Shown here: piece by piece, positions 9,106 through 18,855 of the stretch
Numbering within the stretch: position 1 is the stretch's first letter
Layout of the letters: each line of letters opens with the position of its first letter
Assembly (NCBI GenBank): GCA_016716265.1
Contig: JADJWQ010000001.1
Span: 310,001 to 374,000, forward strand
From: Planctomycetota bacterium
Lineage (GTDB): Bacteria; Planctomycetota; UBA1135; UBA2386
Direction: 5' to 3'
DNA length: 64,000 nt
Position numbers and translations under genes: made by a program
The notes under the pieces: model-generated
Told to the model about the DNA's origin: nothing
Databases searched by the model: none
Seen by the model: the letters and a program-made list of their open reading frames with translations, nothing else

Positions 9106-9111
9106 TATGCT
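9106..9111 (+). promoter_or_regulatory. Putative -10 element (TATGCT)
   Basis: TATGCT 29 bases before the ATG at 9141. A short leader containing CCAGGAATCCC, a weak ribosome-binding site, follows it. Confidence 0.4.
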
Positions 9112-9140
9112 CCGCCCGACCGGACGAACCCAGGAATCCC

Positions 9141-9836
9141 ATGAGCTCCAGAAACCCGTACGCCTACGAGAGCGCCCTGCCCGCGGCCCGCGCGGACGTC
9201 AGCGAGCGCGCCCGCTTCCTGCAGAAGACCTACACGTGGCTGCTGATCGGCATCCTCGGCTTCTGCGGGGTCCTCGGCGCCTGGCCACACGTGCCCGCGC
9301 TCCAGTCGCTGTCGTTCGCGCTGTTCGGGAATCCGATCGTCGCGATCCTCGTGTTGCTCGGGCTCGCGTTCGGCGTGCACGCGATCGCCGAGAAGCACCC
9401 GATCAACATCGTCGGCTATGCGGCGTACGTGCTCGTATTCGGCCTCGCGCTCGCACCGCTGGTCGCGTTCGCCAACGCGACGGCACCGAACGTCGTCAGC
9501 CAGGCGAGCCTGATCACGGCCGTCACGTTCCTCGGCCTCACGGTCTACGTGTTCTCGAGCGGCAGGGACTTCTCGTTCCTCGGCGGCATGCTGCGGATGG
9601 GCCTGTTCGCGCTGATCGCCGTCGCGCTCGCGAGCTGGATCTTCGGCTTCGACGTCGGCATCTGGTACTCGGTCGTCGCGGCGCTGCTGTTCTGCGGCTA
9701 CATCCTCTACGACACCGGCCAGATCCTGCACCGCTACCCGACGACCGCGCACATCACGGCGGCGATCGTGCTGTTCACCGACGTCGTCATCCTGTTCAAG
9801 CACATCCTGCTGTTGCTGCTCCGCAACCGGGATTGA
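9141..9836 (+). CDS. Bax inhibitor-1 / YccA-family membrane protein
   Basis: A 231-residue protein with seven predicted membrane segments. The cytosolic N-terminus contains ERARFLQKTYTWLLIGIL, and the terminal half has the family pattern GFDVGIWYSVVAALLFCGYILYDTGQ, where the Asp in LYDT is one of the conserved acidic residues. Bacterial homologues (YbhL, YccA, BsYetJ) are pH-sensitive calcium-leak or FtsH-modulating proteins; the role here is inferred from family only. The leader GAACCCAGGAATCCC before the ATG is nearly repeated before the next gene (9998). Confidence 0.92.
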   Translation: MSSRNPYAYESALPAARADVSERARFLQKTYTWLLIGILGFCGVLGAWPHVPALQSLSFALFGNPIVAILVLLGLAFGVHAIAEKHPINIVGYAAYVLVFGLALAPLVAFANATAPNVVSQASLITAVTFLGLTVYVFSSGRDFSFLGGMLRMGLFALIAVALASWIFGFDVGIWYSVVAALLFCGYILYDTGQILHRYPTTAHITAAIVLFTDVVILFKHILLLLLRNRD

Positions 9837-9997
9837 CGAAGCGCCGCTGCCACGGCCAGCACGCTGCCCGGCGGCCCCGCCGCCCGTCCCCGGCGCGAGC
9901 CGGGACGCTCCGGAGACACGCGCGCGATTCCCCGGAGCCGGCCGACGTGCTACACAGGGGGCTCGCGCCCGACCCTCGGGCGAACCCAGAGAATCCC

Positions 9998-10936
9998 ATG
10001 ATGCACGCCATCCTCCGTGCGTCGTGCCTCGCGAGCCTCGCGGTCGGCCTGCTGGCCGGCCCCGCCCTCGGACAGGGCGATGTCGAGGACCTCGTCAAGA
10101 AGCGCGACGAGAAAATGAAGAGCGAGTGGCTCCAGCAGGCCAGCTGGACCACCGACTACGACGCTGCGCGCGCGCAGGCCAAGGAGACCGGCAAGGTCAT
10201 CTTCGCCTACTTCACGCGCAGCTACTCCCCTTGACCGCCCTGCAAGGCATTGGAGAGCCGTGTGCTCTCCACCGAGGAGTTCCAGGCCTGGGGTGAGCAC
10301 GTCGTCCTGTTCTGCCACATCACGTCGCGGGTCCCGGACGACCCCTACCAGCAGCTGCTGAGCCAGAAGGGCGGCAGCGGCTTCCCGTATCTCGCGTTCC
10401 TCGACGCGGACGGCAACGTCATCGCGAAGCCCGGCGGCCGCAGCGTCGAGGCGTTCCAGACCGCGCTCGACGAGGACGTGGCGCAGTGGTACGCCCTGGT
10501 CAGCCGCGCCGAGCAGGGCGACGAGGACGCGAAGCGCGATCTGTTCGTGCGCCGCGTCGAGCTGCAGCACTTCGACGACGTCGAGGCAGCGCGCGCCATG
10601 ATGGCCGGTCTCGGCCTCGACGAGGCGACCACCGCGCGGCTCGACCAGGCGCTCACCGAGCAGGAGTTCGGTGCGATCCTCGGCAAGCTCGCCGGCCCCG
10701 AGGACGCGGCGGAGGGCGGCCGGCTCGTCGCCGAGATGCGCGCCAAGGGTCGCATCGCCAGAGGCTCGACGGCCTTCTACTACTGGTTCCTGCTCGGCAC
10801 CCACGCCGCGGAGACCAAGAACGTCGAGCTGCTGGAGGAGGTCGTCGAGACCATGGAGAGCTCTGACGACCGCCGCACGAAGCAGCTCGCCGCGCGGTTC
10901 CGCCCACAGCTCGACGAGCTGAAGAAGGGCGGCTGA
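9998..10936 (+). CDS. Secreted thioredoxin-like selenoprotein (Sec-Pro-Pro-Cys), TGA at 10232-10234 read as Sec
   Basis: Read through the TGA at 10232-10234, this is a 312-residue protein. It has a signal peptide (MMHAILRASCLASLAV to ALGQG), then a thioredoxin-fold domain: WTTDYDAARAQAKETGKVIF, strand FAYFTRSYSP, Sec79-Pro-Pro-Cys82, KALESRVLSTEEF, VVLFCHITS, and the cis-Pro region GSGFPYLAFLDADG. An alpha-helical C-terminal region of about 150 residues follows. U-P-P-C sits exactly where thioredoxins have CxxC. Taken separately, the upstream part stops inside the fold and the downstream part lacks a start and the first half of the active site. A SECIS-like hairpin follows the TGA. The protein probably acts as a periplasmic thiol-disulfide or peroxide-reducing enzyme. 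An alternative is a pseudogene with Cys to stop (TGC to TGA), which the hairpin argues against. Confidence 0.88.
10251..10271 (+). promoter_or_regulatory. Bacterial SECIS-like hairpin of the thioredoxin-like selenoprotein
   Basis: Arms TGGAGAGC (10251-10258) and GCTCTCCA (10264-10271) form a perfect 8-bp stem closed by the 5-nt loop CGTGT. The loop begins 24 nt after the TGA. Known bSECIS elements place a small apical loop with a G in its first two positions about 16-37 nt after UGA, and this one fits. It lies inside the coding sequence, as bacterial SECIS elements must. Confidence 0.85.
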
Positions 10937-10948
10937 GCGCCGCGCGCT

Positions 10949-10981
10949 GGCCGGCGCGCGGGCGATTCCCGCGCGCTGGCC
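10949..10981 (+). terminator. Strong GC hairpin after the selenoprotein gene
   Basis: 14-bp arms, 10949-10962 and 10968-10981, pair with one G-T wobble around the loop CGATT, 13 bases after the stop codon. There is no T-tract, so it may stabilise the 3' end or act as a Rho-assisted terminator ahead of the arg operon. Confidence 0.4.
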
Positions 10982-11037
10982 GTCCCCGCAGCACGCCCGC
11001 CGGAGCGGGTGCGCGCGGGCGAATCCCGATCGCGCGC

Positions 11038-11091
11038 TTGACACGCGCGGCGCTGGTGCATAAACATGCCCGACCCTTCGCATGTTTATGC
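11038..11091 (+). promoter_or_regulatory. arg operon promoter with two ARG-box-like operators
   Basis: A consensus -35 TTGACA at 11038-11043 is followed by AT-rich sequence CATAAAC around 11059-11065 as the -10. Two 12-bp palindromes, GCAT-AAAC-ATGC (11058-11069) and GCAT-GTTT-ATGC (11080-11091), are exact inverted copies of each other, with centres 22 bp apart. ArgR hexamers bind paired ARG boxes about two helical turns apart, so this is probably the autoregulatory operator of argR and the operon. The first box overlaps the -10. The second covers the argR start codon. Confidence 0.75.
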
Positions 11092-11591
11092 GCACCGCAG
11101 CCTCGCCGGCCGACAGCTCGCCGGCCGACACCTCGACGCGCGCCCGCCGCCGGACCGCGATCCTGGCGATCCTGCGTGCCGAGCACGTGCACAGCCAGGC
11201 CGAGCTGGCCGAGCGCCTCGACGAGCGGGGCCTCGGCGCCAACCAGGCGACGCTGTCGCGCGATCTCCGCGCACTCGGCGTCGCCAAGGGACCGAGCGGC
11301 TACGTGCTGCCCGGCGAAGGGGCGCCGGCGGCCGCGGTGACGGACGAGCTGTCGCGCGCCTGCCACGACTGGCTGCGCGAGGCGATCGCCGTGGCGCACC
11401 AGGTCGTCGTCAAGACGCCGCCCGGCGGCGCCGTGCCGATGGCGCTCGCACTCGACGCCCACGCCAAGGAGCTCGTCGTCGGCACCGTCGCCGGCGACGA
11501 CACGGTGCTCGCGATCTGCCCGACGCCGCGCGACGCGAAGCGCCTCGCCCGGCTGTTGAACGACCGCCTCCCGACGGAGCGCACCCCCTGA
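11082..11591 (+). CDS. argR: Arginine repressor
   Basis: 169 residues. An N-terminal winged helix-turn-helix (about 24-72, with HSQAELAERLDERG and the recognition helix NQATLSRDLRALGV) is followed by a C-terminal oligomerisation and arginine-binding domain containing TPPGGAVPMALALD and GTVAGDDT. It represses arginine synthesis when arginine is abundant. It is the first gene of the arg operon, and its stop overlaps the argC start (TGATG). Two candidate ATGs (11082, 11088) lie within the second operator box, no Shine-Dalgarno sequence is visible and the predicted transcription start is only a few bases upstream, so translation is probably leaderless. Confidence 0.94.
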   Translation: MFMRTAASPADSSPADTSTRARRRTAILAILRAEHVHSQAELAERLDERGLGANQATLSRDLRALGVAKGPSGYVLPGEGAPAAAVTDELSRACHDWLREAIAVAHQVVVKTPPGGAVPMALALDAHAKELVVGTVAGDDTVLAICPTPRDAKRLARLLNDRLPTERTP

Positions 11592-12613
11592 TGAAGCGCC
11601 GCATCGCCATCCTCGGCGCGACCGGCTACACCGGCCGCGAGGTCCTGCGCATCGCCCGCAACCACCCCGACCTCGAGGTCGCGCACCTGATGACCGCCCG
11701 CGCGGGGGTCGACCCGGAGCCGCCGGACCTCGACTACGACCCGCCCACCGAGCGGCTGGTGCTCGACAAGCTGCGCGAGGTCGACGGCGTGTTCCTGTGC
11801 ACTCCGCACGGCGCCGCCGGACCGCTCGCGGCCGCGGCCCTGGAGCTCGGCTGCAAGGTCGTCGACCTGTCGGCCGACTTCCGGCTGCGCGACGAACGCG
11901 TCCACCGCGCGACCTACGGCGACACCACGCCCGGTGCGTCCGCCGGCCTGCGCGACATCGCGGTCTACGGTCTGACCGAGCACGCCCGCGATGCCGTGCG
12001 GGGCGCACAACTCGTCGCCAACCCCGGCTGCTACCCGACCGCCGTATCGCTGCCGCTGCTACCGCTGCTCGCGGCGAACCTCGTCGACCTCGACGCCGAC
12101 GTCGTCGCGGACTGCAAGAGCGGCATGTCGGGCGCCGGTCGCACGCCGAAGCAGCGCACGCACTTCGGCGACGTGCACGAGAACTTCTGCGCATACTCGG
12201 TCGGCGACCACCGCCACGTGCCCGAGATGCACCAGATGCTCGGCACCGACCGGCTGCTGTTCGTGCCGCATCTGCTGCCGGTGTTCCGCGGCATCCTCGC
12301 GACGCTGTGGGTGCGGCCCGCCGCCGGCGTCGATGCGACGCGCGTCGTCGACTGCCTGCGGGCGCGCTACGCCGGCGAACCATTCGTCCGCGTCTACGCG
12401 CGCGGGCTGCCCGAGCTCGATCGCGTGCGATTGACGAACTTCTGCGACGTCGGCGTGCGCACGGTCGGCAACCGGATCGTGCTGATCAGCGCGATCGACA
12501 ACCTGGTCAAGGGCGCGGCCGGCCAGGCGGTCCAGAACATGAACCTCATGCTCGGCCTGGACGAGACCGCGGGCCTGCTCGACGGGCCGGCCCGGCCGGA
12601 GGCGGTGCGGTGA
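11591..12613 (+). CDS. argC: N-acetyl-gamma-glutamyl-phosphate reductase
   Basis: 340 residues. NADP-binding GATGYTGREVLR at the N-terminus, active-site Cys147 in NPGCYPT, and catalytic His region HFGDVHENF. It reduces N-acetylglutamyl phosphate to the semialdehyde, the third step of arginine synthesis. The ATG overlaps the argR stop by one base, and its own stop overlaps the argB GTG (GTGA), so the genes are translationally coupled. Confidence 0.96.
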   Translation: MKRRIAILGATGYTGREVLRIARNHPDLEVAHLMTARAGVDPEPPDLDYDPPTERLVLDKLREVDGVFLCTPHGAAGPLAAAALELGCKVVDLSADFRLRDERVHRATYGDTTPGASAGLRDIAVYGLTEHARDAVRGAQLVANPGCYPTAVSLPLLPLLAANLVDLDADVVADCKSGMSGAGRTPKQRTHFGDVHENFCAYSVGDHRHVPEMHQMLGTDRLLFVPHLLPVFRGILATLWVRPAAGVDATRVVDCLRARYAGEPFVRVYARGLPELDRVRLTNFCDVGVRTVGNRIVLISAIDNLVKGAAGQAVQNMNLMLGLDETAGLLDGPARPEAVR

Positions 12614-13410
12614 GGGTCTGCGTCAAGATCGGCGGCGCCCAGCTCGAGCGTGCGGACGCCCGCGCGGAGCTGGCTGCGGCGTTGGCCGCCGCGCGCAACG
12701 ACGGCCTCGAAACGGTCGTCGTGCACGGCGGCGGCAACCAGATCCGCGCATTGTCCAGGCGCCTCGGCATCGAGGACCGCTACCACGACGGCCTGCGGGT
12801 GACCGACGCGCCGACCGCCGCAGTCGCACTGCAGGTGCTCGCCGGCGAGGTCAACAAGACGCTCGTGCAGAGTCTCGTCGTCGGTGGCGTGCCGGCGGTC
12901 GGCCTGTGCGGCGTGGACGGCGGCCTCTTCACGGCGGCCCGCCACGCGCCCGGCGGCCACGACATCGGCTACGTCGGCACCGTGCACCGCGCCGACCGCC
13001 GGCTCTGCGATGCGCTGCTCGCCGCCGGCTTCGTCCCGACGCTGGCGACGATCGCCGGCCTCGACCCCGCGCAATCCGGCGATCGTGAGCACCTGTACAA
13101 CATCAATGCCGACCACGGTGCCGGACCGCTCGCCGCGGCGCTGGGCTGCGACGCGATGCTGTTCCTCACCGACGTCCCGGCCGTGCTCGACCGGGATGGG
13201 CGCCCGCTCCGCCGACTGACCCCCGACGACTGCGCCCGGCTCCGGGCCGACGGCACGTTGACCGGCGGCATGATCCCGAAAGTCGAGTCCGCGCTGCTCG
13301 CGTTGCGGGACCTGCCGGACGGCACCGTGAAGATCGCCCCGGCCGCCGGCCCAGATTGCGTGCGGGCCGCAATGGGGGACGACGTCGGCACCCGCTTCGT
13401 CACTGCCTGA
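12610..13410 (+). CDS. argB: Acetylglutamate kinase
   Basis: 266 residues of the amino-acid kinase fold: VKIGGAQLE near the start, substrate loop VVVHGGGNQI, YNINADHGAG and the C-terminal LTGGMIPKVESALLAL with the catalytic Lys. It phosphorylates N-acetylglutamate. It lacks the long N-terminal helix that makes arginine-inhibited hexameric forms, so it may be the arginine-insensitive type (inference). It starts with GTG at 12610 overlapping the argC stop. Confidence 0.95.
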   Translation: MRVCVKIGGAQLERADARAELAAALAAARNDGLETVVVHGGGNQIRALSRRLGIEDRYHDGLRVTDAPTAAVALQVLAGEVNKTLVQSLVVGGVPAVGLCGVDGGLFTAARHAPGGHDIGYVGTVHRADRRLCDALLAAGFVPTLATIAGLDPAQSGDREHLYNINADHGAGPLAAALGCDAMLFLTDVPAVLDRDGRPLRRLTPDDCARLRADGTLTGGMIPKVESALLALRDLPDGTVKIAPAAGPDCVRAAMGDDVGTRFVTA

Positions 13411-13430
13411 CCACACCACCCGCCATCCCG

Positions 13431-14591
<1,161 letters not shown>

Positions 14592-14607
14592 TGCTCGATC
14601 GCACCCG

Positions 14608-15561
14608 ATGACCCCCACCGACCAGGTCTTCGCCCCACTGCCCCACAAGGACCTCGTGACGGTCGCCCAGCTGGCACCCGCCGAGATCGTCCGCATCTTC
14701 GCCGCCGCCGCCGAGCTCAAGCGCAATCGCCGCGAGCACTGCGACGTGCTGCGCGGCAAGAAGCTGGCGATGATCTTCGAGAAGGACAGCCTGCGCACCC
14801 GGTTCACGTTCGATGTCGGCATGCAGGATCTCGGCGGCGGCGCGGTGTTCATGGACCACCGCGACGCGCGCATCGGCTCGCGCGAGTCGGTCAAGGACGT
14901 CGCGCGCAACCTCGAGCGTTGGGTGGATGCGATCGTCGCACGCACGTTCAAGCACCGCGTCGTCACCGAGCTCGCGGACAATTGCTCGATCCCGGTCATC
15001 AACGGACTGAGCGACTACCTGCACCCCTGCCAGGCGCTCAGCGACACGTTCACGCTGTGGGAGAAGTGGGACGGCCGTCTCGCCGGGCGGAAGATGGCGT
15101 ACATCGGCGACGGCAACAACACGTGCCACTCGCTGGTCCACGCGGCGGCGAAGCTCGGCATGGAGATCACCGTCTGCACGCCGGAGGGCTACGAGCCCAA
15201 TGCGAAGGTCGTGAGCTCGGCACTGCACACCGCTCACGAGACCGGCGGAGACGTGCACGTCGTCGACGATCCGGAAGCCGCCGTCGCCGGTGCGGAGGCG
15301 ATCTACACCGACACCTGGGCCAGCATGGGCCAGGAGGACGAGGCCGAGGAGCGCGCGGCGATCTTCCACGAGTACCAGGTCAACGAGGACCTGATGGAGA
15401 AGGCCGCGCCCGGCGCCTACTTCATGCACTGCCTGCCGGCGCACCGCGGCGCCGAGGTGACGACCGGCGTCATGGATGGCCCGCAGTCGATCGTCTACGA
15501 CATCGCCGAGAACCGCCTGCACGTGCAGAAGGCGATCCTCGTGCTGCTGATGAACCGCTGA
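14608..15561 (+). CDS. argF: Ornithine carbamoyltransferase
   Basis: 317 residues. Carbamoyl-phosphate loop SLRTR (61-65, the SLRTR variant of STRTR), VARTFKH, HPCQALSD, ornithine-binding TWASMGQED and HCLPAHRG. The last two match ornithine rather than acetylornithine carbamoyltransferases. The product is citrulline. Start is the ATG at 14608, 16 bases after the argD stop. No gene to deacetylate acetylornithine (argJ or argE) is present in the window. Confidence 0.94.
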   Translation: MTPTDQVFAPLPHKDLVTVAQLAPAEIVRIFAAAAELKRNRREHCDVLRGKKLAMIFEKDSLRTRFTFDVGMQDLGGGAVFMDHRDARIGSRESVKDVARNLERWVDAIVARTFKHRVVTELADNCSIPVINGLSDYLHPCQALSDTFTLWEKWDGRLAGRKMAYIGDGNNTCHSLVHAAAKLGMEITVCTPEGYEPNAKVVSSALHTAHETGGDVHVVDDPEAAVAGAEAIYTDTWASMGQEDEAEERAAIFHEYQVNEDLMEKAAPGAYFMHCLPAHRGAEVTTGVMDGPQSIVYDIAENRLHVQKAILVLLMNR

Positions 15562-15601
15562 GAGCACGACCCGGGCGCGATGCCCGCGAGGAATCACGAA
15601 G

Positions 15602-16836
<1,235 letters not shown>

Positions 16837-16840
<4 letters not shown>

Positions 16841-18246
16841 GCGGAACGCCCGGCAACCCGCGCGGCGCGCAGCTGTGGGGAGGTCGCTTCGAGGGCGGCC
16901 TCGACCCGTTCTTCGAGACCTTCAATCGCAGCCTGCCGTTCGACCGTCGCATGGTCGACGACGACCTCGTCGGCAGCATCGCGTGGGCGCAGGCGCTCGG
17001 CGCGGCCGGCGTGCTGCGGCAGCCCGAGGTCGACAAGCTCGTCAAGGGGCTGCAGAAGCTTCGCGCCGCCTGCGCCCACGATCCCGAGCTGCCCGCGCGC
17101 GCCGCCGACGAGGACGTGCACAGCTTCGTCGAGCGCGAGCTCGGCGAGCTGGTCGGCCCGCTCGCCAGGAAGCTGCACACCGGGCGATCGCGCAACGACC
17201 AGGTCGCCACCGACCTCAAGCTGTGGCTCCGCCGCACCGCCGCCGGTCTCGACGATGCGCTCACCGAGCTGATGCGGGCGCTCGTCGAGCTGGCCGACCG
17301 GACCGCCGCGCTGCCGATCCCCGGCTACACGCACCTGCAGCGCGCGCAGCCGATCACCGCCGGGCATCACGCGCTGGCCTACGTCGAGATGCTCGCGCGG
17401 GATCGGAGCCGCCTCGCCGACGCCCTGCGGCGCGCCGACACGTGTCCGCTCGGCAGCGGCGCGCTGGCCGGCACCGCGTTCGGCGTCGACCGTGCGGCGC
17501 TCGCCCGCGCACTGGAGTTCCGCGGTGGCCCGACGCGCAACAGCCTCGACACCGTCGGCGACCGCGACCACGTCGCGGAGGTGTTGTTCTGCTGCAGCAT
17601 GGTGATGCTGCACCTGTCGCGCCTCGCCGAGGACTGGATCTTCCTCGGCAGCCACGAAGCGCGGCTGGTCCGCTTCGCCGACGCGGTCGCGACCGGCTCG
17701 AGCCTGATGCCGCAGAAGAAGAACCCCGACGCACTCGAGCTGATCCGCGGCAAGACCGGCCGGGTGCTCGGCCATCTGCACGCGCTGCAGGTCACGCTGA
17801 AGGCGTTGCCGCTGGCCTACGACAAGGACCTCCAGGAGGACAAGGAAGGCCTGTTCGACGCGCTCGACCAGACGGTGGCGTGCGCCAAGGTGATGACGAC
17901 GGTCGTCGACACGATCGAGTACGACGAGGAGCGCTGCCGGACCGCGGCCAGCGGTGGCTTCCTCAATGCGACCGACCTGGCCGACCTGCTCGTGCGGGCG
18001 GGCGTGTCGTTCCGCGACGCACACGAACGGGTCGGCGTGGCGGTCCGGCGGGCGCTGGCCCACGGCTGCGAGCTCGAGGAGCTGCCGCGGCCGATCCTCC
18101 AGGAGCTGATGCCCGAGGTCGCCGACTCGCTGGCGCGCGAGCTGCGGCTGGACCGGGTGCTCGGCCGGCGCAACGCGGTGGGCGGTACGGCCCCGCAACG
18201 CGTGCGCACCGAAGTCCGCGCCTGGCGCAGGAGACTGGCAAGATGA
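16837..18246 (+). CDS. argH: Argininosuccinate lyase
   Basis: 469 residues of the fumarase/aspartase superfamily: LWGGRFEGGLD at the N-terminus, LHTGRSRNDQVATDLKLW, and signature GSSLMPQKKNPD bearing the catalytic serine loop. It releases fumarate and arginine. It overlaps argG upstream and the acetyltransferase gene downstream, both as ATGA. Confidence 0.96.
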
Positions 18247-18791
18247 CCGACACCCGCTCGACCGTCGACGGATTCGTGATCCGTGACGCCAAGGTGACCG
18301 ACGCCCCACGCATCATGCGGCTCGTCAACGAGCTCGCGATGCGCCACGTGATGCTGCCGCGATCACCCGCGTCGGTCATCGAGCACATCCGGGACTTCGT
18401 GGTCGCCGAGACCGATGGCCACTTCGTCGGCTGCGGCTCGCTGCACGTCGTGTGGTCCGACATGGCGGAGATCCGGTCCATCGCGGTGGACCCGAGCTGC
18501 CAGAAGCGGGGGGTCGGCCGCGCGATGGCCGAGCACCTGATCGACGTCGCCCGCCGCCTCGAGCTGCCGAAGGTCTACTGCTTCACCTACGTGCCGGGCT
18601 TCTTCGAGAAGCTGGGCTTCGAGGTCGTCCAGCACCAGGACCTCCCGCACAAGATGTTCAACGACTGCAAGAACTGCCCGAAGTTCACCGCCTGCGACGA
18701 GATCGCCATGCTGCGGGTGCTGCGCGACTATACGCCCGAGGAGAAGGCCGGCGGGCTCACGCTGCCGAGCCGGCCGATGCGGATCGGATGA
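18243..18791 (+). CDS. argA: Short-form N-acetylglutamate synthase (GNAT acetyltransferase)
   Basis: 182-residue GNAT protein. VIRDAKVTDAPRIMRLV opens the fold, acetyl-CoA loop VDPSCQKRGVGRAMAEHLI (Q-x-x-G-x-G/A pattern), then FTYVPGFFEKLGFE. A cysteine cluster, DCKNCPKFTACDE, is a feature of the stand-alone ArgA form found with arg genes in many bacteria. As the last gene of a complete arg operon, coupled to argH, it most likely makes N-acetylglutamate, the first step. The arginine operon is thus argR-C-B-D-F-G-H-A. Confidence 0.85.
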   Translation: MTDTRSTVDGFVIRDAKVTDAPRIMRLVNELAMRHVMLPRSPASVIEHIRDFVVAETDGHFVGCGSLHVVWSDMAEIRSIAVDPSCQKRGVGRAMAEHLIDVARRLELPKVYCFTYVPGFFEKLGFEVVQHQDLPHKMFNDCKNCPKFTACDEIAMLRVLRDYTPEEKAGGLTLPSRPMRIG

Positions 18792-18815
18792 GCGGACCGC
18801 GGTCCGCCGGTCGCG

Positions 18816-18821
18816 TATGCT
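18816..18821 (+). promoter_or_regulatory. Putative -10 element (TATGCT)
   Basis: TATGCT, preceded by G, 34 bases before the ATG at 18856 and after the arg operon. It is identical to the hexamers at 3285, 8190 and 9106. Confidence 0.4.
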
Positions 18822-18855
18822 GCTCGGCTACCCGGCCCGCACCCCGTACCTGCCG

